Notes: generated by a model from the sequence alone, not told the origin. Positions 36,092-47,885 are shown, counted from the first letter of the stretch. The stretch: 64,000 nt of DNA from Neocallimastix lanati (nom. inval.) (GCA_016946835.1 JACVTC010000014.1:742501-806500), one strand, 5' to 3'. Program-made: numbers and translations.

Positions 36092-36520
36092 TAATTCCAG
36101 AATATATTGAGGTACTAAATATAAAATTTGAAATAAATGTTAAAATTATCATTATTTTAAACAATATGAGAGAAATTTTAAAAATATGAATGTTTATATA
36201 AATTATCGTGAAAAAGAATTTGTGGCATCTATATCAATTGCAATAGTATAAAAATTAGGGAAAAAGTTCAATTTCTTTGGGTATAAAGCCTAAAAAAAAT
36301 TATTTAATTAAGTTAAACAAAAAACAAAAAACAACAAAAAAAAAAAACGGATTTATATGTCCTGAATAAAATGCAATTAAACCCAAAATAATAAGAAATA
36401 TAAAGGAATAACTACTTCCTGATGTAACAAAGTTTACCAAAATTCCTTATTAAATCAATATATTATAAAACAGTAAGAAATGAGAATTTTTATGATATTC
36501 AAAAATCTAAATTTAATAAT
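35476..36520 (+). pseudogene. MULE-D: truncated MULE end and transposase fragment
   Basis: 35476 begins GGGAAAGTTGCATTTTG, which matches the tip pattern of MULE-B, with CAATGTGGCG just inside as in the other copies. The transposase fragment starts where the ATG should be, but reads ACG (35966). It continues EENINVERSETNQGKEEIII, then is broken by a poly(A) run at 36060-36089, several stops and an A-rich insertion at 36320-36347. Recognisable pieces include GFICPE and NENFYDIQKS, so it covers about the first third of the transposase (zinc finger and linker) and no catalytic residues. It ends at a poly(T) tract that joins it to the ankyrin locus. A sister copy is at 39836-40365. Confidence 0.75.
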
Positions 36521-37069
<549 letters not shown>

Positions 37070-38434
37070 TTATTTATAAATATTTATATTTGTACTTAAT
37101 CTAATTATATATTGTTTAATTAAGTATTTTACTAGATTATCATTTTCAGAATAAAATGCATTTACTAGAATAGTATTATTTTCTTTATTTTCTTTATTTA
37201 TATCTGCTCCAAATTCTAATAGATACTTTACAATTTCTTCATTTCCACTTTTACATGCATTAAATAATGGTGTTTCACCATCATATCTATTTTCTTTATT
37301 TATATCAGCTCCATGTTCTACTAAATATTCTACTAATTCTTTACTTCCACAACTACATGCATTAAATAATGGTGTTTCACCATTGCTAAGTTCCTTTTTT
37401 ATATCAGCTCCATGTTCTACTAAATATTCTACTAATTCTTTACTTCCACAACTACATGCATTAAATAATGGTGTTTCACCATTGCTAAGTTCCTTTTTTA
37501 TATCAGCTCCATGTTCTACTAAATATTCTACTAATTCTTTACTTCCACTTTTACATGCATTAAATAATGGAGTTACAAAATTTCCATCTTCATAATTTAT
37601 ATCAGCTCCATGTTCTACTAAATATTCTACTAATTCCTTATTTCCACTTAAGCATGCATTAAATAATGGTGTTTCACCATAATCACCATTTCCATTGTTT
37701 ATATCAGCTCCATGTTCTACTAAATATTCTACTAATTCTTTACTTCCACTTCTACATGCATTAAATAATGGTGTTTCACCATTGCTAAGTTCCTTTTTTA
37801 TATCAGCTCCATGTTCTACTAAATATTCTATTAATTCCTTATTTCCACTACTACATGCATTAAATAATGCTGTTTCACCATTGCTAAGTTCCTTATTTAT
37901 ATCAGCTCCATGTTCTACTAAATTTTCTACTAATTCTTTATTTCCATTACTACATGCATAAAATAATGGTGACCTACCAAATTCATCTGTTTTATTAAAA
38001 TCTACTACATGTTCCATTAAATATTGTGTTAAATGCTTATTTTTATTTTCAATTGTATTATTTAAATATGAAATAGTAGTAGTTGCTTCTTTCTTAGAAC
38101 AATTACTTTCTGGTATCTTATATTGTTTATCAGAAATTTTTTGATTTAATTCCTTAGGAGAGATAGATATTTTACTTTTATATTGATAAAGTAACCATTT
38201 AATAAATTCATTATCATAAAATTTTAAATTATTAAAAATAATATCTAAAACCTCAAATTTATTATCATTTATTAATTTTTTTATTAACGAAGAGGATATA
38301 TATATGTCATTGATATCAACCTCTGAATTATTTATTTTAAGTCTATTTTTATTATATGCTTCCAATACAATATCTCTCTTATTCATATAATTAGTATTAT
38401 AAATTAATTTGTTATTATCTTTCTGATAAATCAT
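37070..38434 (-). CDS. Ankyrin family gene, copy 1 (only open copy)
   Basis: 454-aa single-exon frame. Residues 1 to about 145 form a family-specific N-terminal domain (MIYQKDNNKLIYNTNY, KRDIVLEAYNKNRLKINNSE, FIKWLLYQYKSKISISPKEL) with no domain I recognise. Nine ankyrin repeats of 33-34 residues follow, strongly homogenised around ETPLFNAC-x-x-GSK and ELVEYLVEHGADI. Two neighbouring units at 37320-37520 are almost identical at the DNA level, showing recent unequal exchange or conversion. The frame ends at a TAA after NINIYK. The sequence beyond it, read on, still encodes the C-terminus seen in copy 3 (DLINDIYKELYNIYSKYGKS), so the stop is probably a nonsense change that shortened the protein by about 40 residues. 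It is convergent with the MULE-D fragment. No signal or membrane segment. Confidence 0.8.
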   Translation of the reverse strand: MIYQKDNNKLIYNTNYMNKRDIVLEAYNKNRLKINNSEVDINDIYISSSLIKKLINDNKFEVLDIIFNNLKFYDNEFIKWLLYQYKSKISISPKELNQKISDKQYKIPESNCSKKEATTTISYLNNTIENKNKHLTQYLMEHVVDFNKTDEFGRSPLFYACSNGNKELVENLVEHGADINKELSNGETALFNACSSGNKELIEYLVEHGADIKKELSNGETPLFNACRSGSKELVEYLVEHGADINNGNGDYGETPLFNACLSGNKELVEYLVEHGADINYEDGNFVTPLFNACKSGSKELVEYLVEHGADIKKELSNGETPLFNACSCGSKELVEYLVEHGADIKKELSNGETPLFNACSCGSKELVEYLVEHGADINKENRYDGETPLFNACKSGNEEIVKYLLEFGADINKENKENNTILVNAFYSENDNLVKYLIKQYIIRLSTNINIYK

Positions 38435-38930
38435 TTTGAATTATAACTAATATTAATATTATTGAAAAATATTTATTATTTATCCTAAGATATTTAAATA
38501 ATATATAAAATCAAAATATATTAAATTTTATGTTTAATTTAAAAAAAAAACATATATAAATAAATGTTAATTGTAATTAAATATGTATGTTTTTTATTTT
38601 ATATTTAATTTTTATTTTTATTTATATATAATAAAATAAAAAAAAATTAAATAAAAATAAAATAAAAATAAATAAATTTTTAAGTTTATTTCTAATGTTT
38701 TTTTTTCGTTTTTGGACATAACCAAACCAATAAATTTTTTAATAAATTTATTTGAAATATTTAAAAAAAAAAAAAATTTTTTTTATTTTTTAATTTTTAA
38801 TTTCATTTTGGAATAATTAAAATTATATTTTTATAAATTTTCCATTTTAATTAATAAGAAACAATTATTTTATTTTTATTTTATTTATTTAATCTGTTCT
38901 TTATATTCATATTCTATCAGATTGTAGTAA
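38435..38930. promoter_or_regulatory. Conserved upstream region of the ankyrin family
   Basis: About 430 bp directly upstream of the ATG is shared almost base for base with copy 4 (50005-50430). It is shared with small changes with copy 3 (42321-42695, resuming after the copia element at 48718) and in part with copy 2 (39414-39600). It includes CTAATATTAATATTATTGAA next to the start and TTTTTTTCGTTTTTGGACATA near 38700. It most likely holds the family promoter, but conservation could simply reflect recent duplication. Confidence 0.6.
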
Positions 38931-38942
38931 TTATCGAGGTAT

Positions 38943-39413
38943 TTCTCTCATCTGTTTTATTAAAATCTATTACATGTTCTATTTAATATTGTATTAAATG
39001 CTTATGTTTATCTTTAATTATATTATTTAAATAAGAAATAGGAGTGGTTGCTTCTTTCTTAGAACAATTACTTTCTGGTATTTTATATTTTTTATTAGAA
39101 ATTTTTTGATTTAATACCTTTGGAGAGATAGATATTTTGTTTTTTTATATTTGTAAAGTAACCATTTAATAAATTCATTATCATAAAATTTTAAATTATT
39201 AAAAATAATATCTAAAACCTCAAATTTATTATCATTTAATAATTTCTTATTAACGAAGAGGATATGTATAAGTCACTGATATTAATTTCTATTACAACTT
39301 CTGAATTATTTATTTTAAGTCTATTTTTATTATATGCTTCCAATACAATATCTCTCTTATTCATACTATTAGTACTAAAAATTAATTTGTTATTATCTTT
39401 CTGATAAATCTTT
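38943..39413 (-). pseudogene. Ankyrin family copy 2, N-terminal fragment
   Basis: This covers only the family N-terminal domain and the first residues before the repeats. The start ATG reads AAG (AAAAAGATTTATCAG on the minus strand at about 39411). Further indels break the frame near 39240 and 39150. The upstream region of the family is present beyond 39414. It lies between copy 1 and the MULE-E fragment, back to back with copy 1's upstream flank. No ankyrin repeats remain. Confidence 0.82.
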
Positions 39414-39835
39414 TTGAATTATAGCTAACATTAATATTATTGAAAAATATTTATTATTTATAAGATATTTAAATATTATATAAAATCAAAATAGATTAAA
39501 CTTTATGTTTAATTTGAAAAAAAAAAATATATATATATATATATATAAATAAATGTTAATTATAATTAAATATGTTATATTTTTATTTAATATTTAATTT
39601 TTACATTTATTATAATAAAATAAAAAAAAAATAAAAAAAAAAAATAAAAATAAAAAAAAATAATAATAATAATTGAAGGTAATTCATTCATAATAAATTA
39701 AATAATAAATAACTTAATATTAATAACAAATAATAAAAAAATAATATATATATATATATATTTAAAAAAAAAAAAAAAAAAAAAAACTTTAAATTAAAGC
39801 ATTTATTTAGAAAATTTTTAACTATATAATTATAA
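39414..39835. other. Upstream flank of copy 2 joined to the MULE-E leader
   Basis: 39414-39600 matches the conserved ankyrin upstream region. From about 39660 the sequence matches the leader before the MULE-D transposase (compare 35730-35960: TTAATATTAATAAC, an (AT)n run, poly(A), then AAATTAAAGCATTTATTTAG). A-rich low-complexity sequence joins them. No gene. Confidence 0.6.
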
Positions 39836-40357
39836 ATGGAAGAAAATATGAATATTGAAAGAAGTGAAACTAATCAAGGAAAGGAATAAATTATTATAAA
39901 CAAAAAATATAAATTGAAAATAATTCTAAAATATATTGAGGTACTAAATATAAAATTTGAAATAAATGTTAAATTTTTCATTATTTTAAACAATAAGAGA
40001 GAAATTTTAAAAATATGAATGTTTATATAAATTATCTTGAAAAAGAATTTGTGGCATTTATATCAATTGCAATAGTATAAAAATTAAAGACAAAAATTAG
40101 GGAAAAAGTTCAATTTCTTTTGGTATTAAGCTTAAACGTATATTTAATGAAGTTTAACAAAAAAAAATAAAAAAAAAAAAAAAAAAAACGGATTTATATG
40201 CCTGAATATAATACAATTAAACCCAAAATAATAAGAAATATAAAGGAATAACTACTTCCTGATGTAACAAGGTTTAATGAAATCCATTATTAAATCAATA
40301 TATTATAAAACAGTAAGAAATGAAAATTTTTATGATATTCAAAAATCTAAATTTAAT

Positions 40358-40365
<8 letters not shown>
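39836..40365 (+). pseudogene. MULE-E: second copy of the truncated transposase fragment
   Basis: It starts MEENMNIERSETNQGKE and then meets a stop. Downstream it matches MULE-D closely, with the same GFICPE-like and NENFYDIQKSK pieces and the same breakpoint at poly(T). It lacks the 30-base A insertion of MULE-D and carries its own indels. The terminal repeat of MULE-D is not found here, so this copy arose by duplication of the MULE-D/ankyrin block, not by transposition. Confidence 0.75.
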
Positions 40366-40439
<74 letters not shown>

Positions 40440-40568
40440 TTTATTTTATTTTATTGATTTTTTTAGATAATTAAATTCTTTAATTATAAAATTATAATGC
40501 TATTATATTTAGATAATATTTTTAAAATATAAATCTTTTTTCTTTTTTTTTTTTTTTTTTTTTTAATA

Positions 40569-40606
<38 letters not shown>

Positions 40607-40626
40607 TAATATTATTATTATTATTA
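40366..40626. repeat. Poly(T), (GT)n and TAA/ATT junction before ankyrin copy 3
   Basis: About 49 T are followed by a (GT)n run of about 13 units (40409-40436), the same unique stretch as at 36570-36660, another poly(T), then (AAT)n turning into (ATT)n at 40568-40629. It repeats the order of the 36521-36945 junction. Confidence 0.8.
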
Positions 40627-42320
40627 TTAGCATGAACTTATAACTTTTTTAATATATGATAATGATAATTTTGTTGATTTGCCAAATTTGGAATATTCAT
40701 TATATAATTCTTTATATATATTATTTATTAAATTCTTTTGTCTATAAATATTTATATTTACATTTAATCTAATTAAATATTGCTTAATTAAGTATTTTAC
40801 TAGATTATCATTTTCAGAATAAAATGCATTTACTAGAATAGTATTATTTTCTATATTTTCTATATTTATATCTACTCCATATTCTAATAGATACTTTACA
40901 ATTTCTTCATTTCCACTTTTACATGCATTAAATAATGGTGTTTCACCATCATAATAACTTTCACGATTTATATCAGCTCCATATTCTACTAAATATTCTA
41001 CTAATTCTTTACTTCCACTTTCGCATGCATAAAATAATGCATCTTTACCATCATCACTTTCGCTAATGATATCAGCTCCATGTTCTACTAAATATTCTAC
41101 TAATTCCTTATTTCCACTTCTACATGCACCAAATAATGGAGTCCTACGATATTTATTTTCTTTATTTATATCAGCTCCATGTTCTACTAAATATTCTACT
41201 AATACTTTATTTCCACTACTACATGCATTAAATAATGGAGTTCCACGATTTTTATTTTCTTTATTGATATCAGCTCCATGTTCTACTAAATATTCTACTA
41301 ATTCTTTACTTCCACTTTCGCATGCATAAAATAATGGAGTTTTTAAATCATCATTTTTGTTATTGATATTAGCTCCATGTTCTACTAAATATTCTACTAA
41401 TTCTTTACTTCCACTACTACATGCATTAAATAATGGTGTTGTACTATCATAATAACTTTTATGATTTATATCAGCTCCATGTTCTACTAAATATTCTACT
41501 AGTTCTTTACTTCCACTACTACATGCACTAAATAATGGAGTTTTTAAATCATCACTTATGTTATTGATATCAGCTCCATGTTCTACTAAATATTCTACTA
41601 ATTATTTACTTCCACTACTACATGCATTAAATAATGGAGTTCCACGATTTTTATTTTCTTTATTGATATCAGCTCCATGTTCTACTAAATATTCTACTAA
41701 TACTTTAATACTTTATTTCCACTACTACATGCATTAAATAATGGTGCTTCACCATTGCTAAGTTCCTTATTGATATCAGCTCCATGTTCTACTAAATATT
41801 CTACTAATTCCTCATTTCCATTACTACATGCATAAAATAATGGTGAATTACCAAATTCATCTGTTCTATTAAAATCTATTACATGTTCTATTAAATATTG
41901 TGTTAAATGTTTATTTTTATCTTTAATAGTATTATTTAAATATGAAATAGTAGTGGTTGCTTCTTTCTTAGAACAACAATTTTCTGGTATCTTATATTGT
42001 TTATCAGAAATTTTTTGATTTAATTCCTTAGGAGAGATAGATATTTTACTTTTATATTGATAAAGTAACCATTTAATAAATTCATTATCATAAAATTTTA
42101 AATTATTAAAAATGATATCTAAAACCTCAAATTTATTATCATTTATTAATTTTTTTATTAACGAAGAGGATATGTATAAGTCATTGATATTAAGTTCTAT
42201 TATAACCTCTGAATTATTTATTTTAAGTCTATTTTTATTATATGCTTCCAATACAATATCTCTCTTATTCGTATTATTGGTACTAAAAATTAATTTGTTA
42301 TTATCTTTCTGATAAATCAT
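40627..42320 (-). pseudogene. Ankyrin family copy 3 (frameshifted)
   Basis: The N-terminal domain and first two repeats are open from 42320 to 41697. Then an 8-bp tandem duplication (TACTTTAA twice near 41700-41716) shifts the frame. In the new frame the repeats continue, about 11 in total, to a C-terminus SYIKKVISSC ending at 40627, but a GAA codon has become TAA near 41603. Without these two lesions it would be the longest family member, with the C-terminal tail that copy 1 has lost. The repeats are again strongly homogenised (ELVEYLVEHGADINKEN). Its upstream region is split by the copia element. Confidence 0.85.
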
Positions 42321-42695
42321 TTTGAATTTTAACTAATATTAATATTATTGAAAAATATTTATATTTATCTTAAGATATTTAAATAATATATAAAATCAAA
42401 ATAGATTAAATTTTATGTTTAATTTAAAAAAAAAACATATATAAATAAATGTTAATTGTAATTAAATATGTATATTTTTTATTTTTTATTTTATATTTAA
42501 TTTTTATTTTATATAAAAAAAAAAAAAATAAAAATAAAAGTAAATAAATTTTTAAGTTTATTTCAAATGTTTTTTTTTCGTTTTTGGGCATAACCAATAA
42601 ATTTTTTAATAAATTTATTTGAAATATTTAAAAAAAAAAAATTTTTTTTATTTTTTAATTTTTAATTTCATTTTGGAATAATTAAAATTATATTT
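42321..42695. promoter_or_regulatory. Ankyrin copy 3 upstream region, proximal part
   Basis: This matches the 38435-38820 and 50005-50390 regions of copies 1 and 4, up to AATTAAAATTATATTT. There the copia element is inserted; the match resumes at 48718 with TATTTTTATAAATTTTCC. 42691-42695 is the left copy of the TATTT target duplication. Confidence 0.8.
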
Positions 42696-42879
42696 TATTA
42701 ACTCAGATGAAAGATTAACAATTCATATTATATTTTCGTATTTATTTATTTATAAAAGTGTTAAGTAAAAATAAAAATAAAAAATACATAATGCTTATTT
42801 TATACATTTAGATAATTAATTCTATTGGTTAAATATATTAAATATTAATTCTTATATTTGATATTTATCTCATTTCACA
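42696..42879 (-). repeat. Copia 3' LTR
   Basis: 184 bp. In element orientation it begins TGTGAAATGAGATAAATATC and ends CATCTGAGTTAATA, so the right end is TA and not CA. It appears identical to 48534-48717. Confidence 0.95.
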
Positions 42880-42944
42880 CTCCCCCTCAAATCTAATTTC
42901 TACATGTAGTAAAAATTAGATTTGCTTTTCTGATGTATTACCCT

Positions 42945-45900
42945 TTAATCTTTAATTCTTTCGAGAAGTGTATTTCTAAATTTATCCATTAATGAATTAT
43001 TCAGATATTTAGTGAACCCATCGGCTAGATTATTCTCTGATTTTATGTATTTTAATCTTATTTTATCCTTTTTAACAAGATCTCTTATATGATGATATTT
43101 TATATCAATATGTTTTGATTTCGCATTAATAGAATGATTCTGACAATTATATATTGTTGCCTTATTATCAACATTTATTATTACATAGTTAAGATTGATA
43201 TTTAGCTCATTTAAAAGGTTCATATACCAAAGACTATGTTTAGCGCATTCGCTTACGCTATAGTATTCTGATTCTGCCGTTGAAGTTGCAACGCAATGTT
43301 GTAGTTTGGAATACCAGCTAGTAGGTGCATCTCCCATCATCATCAGAAAACCGGAGGTTGATTTTCTTGTATCAATGTCTCCAGCATAATCGGCGTCCAC
43401 AAATATTTTTAATGAGCTATTCTTTGAGAATTTAATTCCATAATTTTCAGTACCCTTTAGGTATTTGAAAATCTTTTCTACGTTAATCCAGTCCTCCATA
43501 GTAGGATTTTTGCTTTTTCTTGCTGCTTGATTTACTGAAAATAATATGTCTGGTCTTGTACAAATTGCAAGGTATAGGAGGTTCCCAATGGCACTTCTGT
43601 AAAAGGTTTCATTAAATTTTTTGTTTCTTAATTCCTTATTTTCCAATGGCTTCATATTTCTTACAGGTGCGCAATTAGTCAGTCTAAACTTATTTAGTAA
43701 TTCTCTTAGATATCCTCTTTGATGTATAATATAACCATCACTTTGTCTTTCAAATTTTATCCCAATGACGAAATCTACTTCACCTATATATTTAATGTTA
43801 TAATTCATTTTAATTTGTTCCTTAATATTTATTATTACATTTTCCTTGCCTATTAAAAGTATATCATCAACATATACCGTAAGAATACATATTATTTCCT
43901 TCAATTTATTTTCCTTCACATAAATACAAGGTTCACTATTCAATCTTCTAAATTTCATTTCTAATAGTGTAGAGTCCAATTTTTCGTTCCATTCCCTGCC
44001 GGCTTGCCTTAAACCATATAAGGCTTTGTTTAATTTAAAATAAACTTTGTTGTATAATGGGTGACCTTGAGGTGGCCTCATATAAATGTCTTCGCTCAAG
44101 TCGGCATTTAGGTATGCTGCATTAATGTCTAATTGAAAAATTTTAAAGTTTTTCTGTACTGCGATTGCTATAATTATTCGCAGTGAATCATGTTTTAAAG
44201 TAGGCGAGAAGGTAAGTAAGTAGTCTATACCAAACTTTTGTGTGAATCCCCTTGCGACTAAACGTGCTTTGCGTACAAGGATATTTCCGTTGAAATCCCG
44301 CTTATATTTGAAAACCCATTTACAGGAAACTATGTTTACTCCCTTTGGAATGGATTTTATTGGTTTGAACACGTTAAGTTGTTCCATATTTTCTAGTTCT
44401 TTGTTAACGGCATCCAACCATTCATCCTTATCTGGTAGATTGAATATGTCATAAAAATCTTTTGGTTCTTTTAAGTTTGTATTATTGTGAGTTTTTGGTG
44501 TAGATGATTTGTGATTTGTTAGTTTTGGTCTTTTGTCATTTATTGAATTGTTGTATATTGCATTTATTACTTCGTTATTTGTATTGATATTATTATTATT
44601 ATTGTTATTATTATTGTTATTGTTATTGTTATTATTATTATTATTGTTATTGTTATTGTTATTATTATTGTTATTGTTATTGTTATTGTTATTATTATTG
44701 TTATTGTTATTGTTATTGTTATTGTTATTGTTATTGTTATTGTTATTGTTATTGTTATTGTTATTGTTATTGTTATTGTTATTGTTATTGTTATTGTTAT
44801 TGTTATTGTTATTGTTATTGTTATTGTTATTGTTATTGTTATTGTTATTGTTATTGTTATTGTTATTGTTATTGTTAAAAAAGTTATAATGGTTGAATCT
44901 TTTGGAATCATTATTACTGAGTAAATCGCTCCCCCTGATTTCGGAATTGGGAATAAAATAGTAGAAATCCTTGGGGATGGAAGAAGTGATTTTAGAATTG
45001 CCAGGGTTATTTTCAAAAAATTCAACAGAGCGGGAAAGAATAATTTTATTAGAAGACAAATTAAGAATTTTATAAGCTGAAGAATACGGATGATAACCCA
45101 GGAAAATGCCTGGTAAAGCATTATTGTCAAATTTATTTCGAAAAGATTTTGGAACGTGGAAAAATACGCGACATCCAAAAACCTTAAAGTGAGAATAATC
45201 AACTTTTGATTTAAATAAAATTTCGTAAGGTATTTTGTTATGGATACCAGAGTGTGGTATTCTATTATGTATATAGTTAGCTGTATCAACAGCATATTCC
45301 CAGAATTCGTGACTTAATTGAGCCTCATTTAATAAGGCTTTAGCAGAATTTATAAGGATACCATTAAAGCGTTCCGCACGACCATTTTGTTGGGGAGAAT
45401 ATGGGATAGTAAATTGTTGAACAATCTCATTATTGGTACAGAATGTTTTGAATTTTCTATTGTTGAATTCCGTTCCATTATCGGTACGAATAAAAGATAT
45501 AGATTTATTGAAAATATTATTGATTTCTTTATACCAAGAGTGAAATTTATCGAACGTTTCACTTTTGTTGTCGAGAAAGAGGACCCATCCATAACGTGAA
45601 AAATCATCTAGAATTGAGAGGAAATACTTACTTCCATGAATTGATTCATTGACTGGCCCAACAAGGTCCATGTGGATTAATTCGAAAATGGATTTAGATT
45701 TATTTATAGATCTTTTATATGGAAAATTTTTTAATTTTGAATTAGAACAAATAGGACATTTTGATTTAATATCAATTTTTAATAATTTGTTTTTGATGGG
45801 ATTAATATAAAAATGCCCTAATCTCCTATGCCATAATTTTATTTTATCGGGGATAGATAGTCTTGATAAGTGAAATAGATGTATAGGTGTATTAATTGGT

Positions 45901-47414
45901 TTATTATAAATTATGGGATTGGTTGATAACCAAATAATGAAAGTATTTTGTTCGTTTGAAAATAGATTAATTATTCTGCTTCCATATTGATCATAGATGG
46001 TTGCACATAAATGATTTTTGTTATTAAAGAAAATGACCTTATAATATTGTTGGATGAGTTTAGTAACTGAAATTATATTTTTAGTTATGTGTGGTACAAA
46101 ATGGACGTTTCTTAATACAACTTTATTATTATTTAAATATCCAATGAAATCACCACATTTATGTGATGTGACTATGTTACCATTTGGGAGTACAATATTT
46201 TCATTGCAATACTTTAAATTTTTGAGGGAACTGATGGAATTAGTGATATGTAATGAAGCTCCAGAATCTAAAATCCAAGACGAAATTTTATTGTTTTGTT
46301 CAAGTTTTGTTTTCGAATCATTTTGTATTTTAGTTGTGATACAGTTTAATAAAACGTCATTTTCTAAATTGTAATCTTCTGAAAAAATACCAGAATTATG
46401 GTTTTTATCATTTGAACTAACACAGTTTATTTGTTTATTTGTATTTCTAAATGTTTTGTTTTTAAACTGGTTATTTCTGGTATTTTTATAGTGTTGTTTT
46501 TTGAATTTAAAGTAATTTTTATGCTTGTTCTTAAGTTTGTTATTGTGCCAACAGTCCCTTGAAAAGTGACCGAATTTTCCACAGGTATGACATTTTCCGT
46601 TATTTGATTTTCTTTTGACATTGTGTTTTTTGCTATTAGTACGAAATCTAGTTTTCTGTTCAATATGGAATATCTGTTTATCGGATCCTTCTTGTTTTAT
46701 TGATTCCTTCATGTTAGAGAATATAATGTCAGGAATGACATTTTTAATGTAGGAACATAGTTTATTCCAATCATCTTTATATTGGAAAACATTTATAAAT
46801 CTTAGGTTTTCGGGTAGAGATCTGTTAAGTATTCCAGCTTTTATATTATCACTAATATCGTGATCTAGGTTTTCAAGCTCTTCTATGGCATTTTGTAGTT
46901 TTGCCATAAAGATATTTATGTCTTGGTCTTCATTGTATTTTAGATTGTTTATTTTATTTTGTATTTCTAATTTTCTTCGTTCTGGACTTCTTGTGAAGGA
47001 ATGTTCTAAGATTTTCCATGTTTGGAAAGCTGTTTTCCCTTGTCCCTCGATTATTTTCCTAGTTTCCTCTCCTAAACTATTAATGATGATCCATTTTACC
47101 ATGACATCATTTTTAATGTCTAGAAGGTTGGTGTCTTTATCATACACTAAATTATTATCGAACTTATCTTCCATGTAATCACTGAGGTCATCTTTAACAT
47201 TCCTTTTTCTTATCTTCTTTACCTTTTCAGAAACAACGTATCCTTCAAGGTTATTTATCATTAATAAGTAAAGGATACTAGTTCTCCAGCTGTTGTAATT
47301 TTCTGGAGTGAGATCAATTACTCTATTGAAATTTTCAGAGTAACTGAAAGTGATACCCTTTGTTTGGGGATCGTTAATCACAATAGGTTGATTAATATTT
47401 CCTTGTCTTGTCAT
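42945..47414 (-). CDS. Copia Gag-Pol polyprotein (1489 aa, intact)
   Basis: One open frame. Gag with the UBN2-like region fills the first 250 residues. A CCHC knuckle CHTCGKFGHFSRDC lies near 275 and the aspartyl protease WILDSGASLHIT near 380. The GAG-pre-integrase motif LWHRRLGHF follows, then the integrase with D (HMDLVGP, about 583), D (IRTDNGTEF, about 645) and E (QQNGRAERFNG, about 678). A pure poly-Asn run of about 95 residues (about 846-941) separates integrase from RT. RT has FQLDINAAYLNADL, LYGLRQAGREW and the catalytic YVDDILLIG (about 1181). RNase H has DADYAGDIDTRKSTSGF (about 1340) and ends near 1480. All catalytic residues are visible, so the element may be autonomous. Order protease-integrase-RT is the copia order. 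Confidence 0.95.
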   Translation of the reverse strand: MTRQGNINQPIVINDPQTKGITFSYSENFNRVIDLTPENYNSWRTSILYLLMINNLEGYVVSEKVKKIRKRNVKDDLSDYMEDKFDNNLVYDKDTNLLDIKNDVMVKWIIINSLGEETRKIIEGQGKTAFQTWKILEHSFTRSPERRKLEIQNKINNLKYNEDQDINIFMAKLQNAIEELENLDHDISDNIKAGILNRSLPENLRFINVFQYKDDWNKLCSYIKNVIPDIIFSNMKESIKQEGSDKQIFHIEQKTRFRTNSKKHNVKRKSNNGKCHTCGKFGHFSRDCWHNNKLKNKHKNYFKFKKQHYKNTRNNQFKNKTFRNTNKQINCVSSNDKNHNSGIFSEDYNLENDVLLNCITTKIQNDSKTKLEQNNKISSWILDSGASLHITNSISSLKNLKYCNENIVLPNGNIVTSHKCGDFIGYLNNNKVVLRNVHFVPHITKNIISVTKLIQQYYKVIFFNNKNHLCATIYDQYGSRIINLFSNEQNTFIIWLSTNPIIYNKPINTPIHLFHLSRLSIPDKIKLWHRRLGHFYINPIKNKLLKIDIKSKCPICSNSKLKNFPYKRSINKSKSIFELIHMDLVGPVNESIHGSKYFLSILDDFSRYGWVLFLDNKSETFDKFHSWYKEINNIFNKSISFIRTDNGTEFNNRKFKTFCTNNEIVQQFTIPYSPQQNGRAERFNGILINSAKALLNEAQLSHEFWEYAVDTANYIHNRIPHSGIHNKIPYEILFKSKVDYSHFKVFGCRVFFHVPKSFRNKFDNNALPGIFLGYHPYSSAYKILNLSSNKIILSRSVEFFENNPGNSKITSSIPKDFYYFIPNSEIRGSDLLSNNDSKRFNHYNFFNNNNNNNNNNNNNNNNNNNNNNNNNNNNNNNNNNNNNNNNNNNNNNNNNNNNNNNNNNNNNNNNNNNNNNNNNNNNNNNNNNNNNNNNNNNNNNNNINTNNEVINAIYNNSINDKRPKLTNHKSSTPKTHNNTNLKEPKDFYDIFNLPDKDEWLDAVNKELENMEQLNVFKPIKSIPKGVNIVSCKWVFKYKRDFNGNILVRKARLVARGFTQKFGIDYLLTFSPTLKHDSLRIIIAIAVQKNFKIFQLDINAAYLNADLSEDIYMRPPQGHPLYNKVYFKLNKALYGLRQAGREWNEKLDSTLLEMKFRRLNSEPCIYVKENKLKEIICILTVYVDDILLIGKENVIINIKEQIKMNYNIKYIGEVDFVIGIKFERQSDGYIIHQRGYLRELLNKFRLTNCAPVRNMKPLENKELRNKKFNETFYRSAIGNLLYLAICTRPDILFSVNQAARKSKNPTMEDWINVEKIFKYLKGTENYGIKFSKNSSLKIFVDADYAGDIDTRKSTSGFLMMMGDAPTSWYSKLQHCVATSTAESEYYSVSECAKHSLWYMNLLNELNINLNYVIINVDNKATIYNCQNHSINAKSKHIDIKYHHIRDLVKKDKIRLKYIKSENNLADGFTKYLNNSLMDKFRNTLLERIKD
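44587..44877 (-). repeat. AACAAT hexanucleotide run encoding poly-Asn
   Basis: Inside the copia polyprotein frame, a nearly pure run of AAC and AAT codons (mostly alternating, with AAT-only patches toward one end) encodes about 95 Asn. The alternation shows growth by slippage of a 6-bp unit, with length always a multiple of 3. Confidence 0.95.
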
Positions 47415-47885
47415 ATTATTTTGATTGTTAATACTGCTTTATTTAAGGGATTAGTTGTATTTCGTAATATAAATTTAATATTGTTATAGAATAATTCTTT
47501 TATTTTATTATTTGTTCTATTTATATTTATATTTTTAATTTAAATTTTGATTAAAGAATGGTTTATGATTGGGGGTTTATATTGAATTGTTTATATTATT
47601 TTAATATGCCGAATACTGATTTTGTCCTGCTTTATTGGGTATATTTTAGTTAAAGATATCATCTGATTATTAAATGTTGATTTTTGCGATTGGTTATTTA
47701 TATTATTTTCATTGTTTAAATTGTTTATTTTTGATTCATTGAAATTTTATTTTGATCTTTAGTTTTGTCAAATAGGATGATTATATTTTGTTATTCATTT
47801 GATTGAATGATTTCTTTGATAAAAAAAAAATTTTTTTTTTTTTATTCTTATTTTTATTTTTTATTATTTTTTATATTTATATTTA

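Noticed and set aside
37383-37961. Plus-strand frames with repeated ISAPCSTKYSTNSLLPLLHA
   Set aside because: Antisense of the homogenised ankyrin repeats; the ankyrin reading is on the minus strand. The same holds for 41066-41329.
44533-44889. Poly-Leu frame on the plus strand and Thr-Ile frame on the minus strand
   Set aside because: Shadows of the AACAAT run that encodes poly-Asn in the copia polyprotein.
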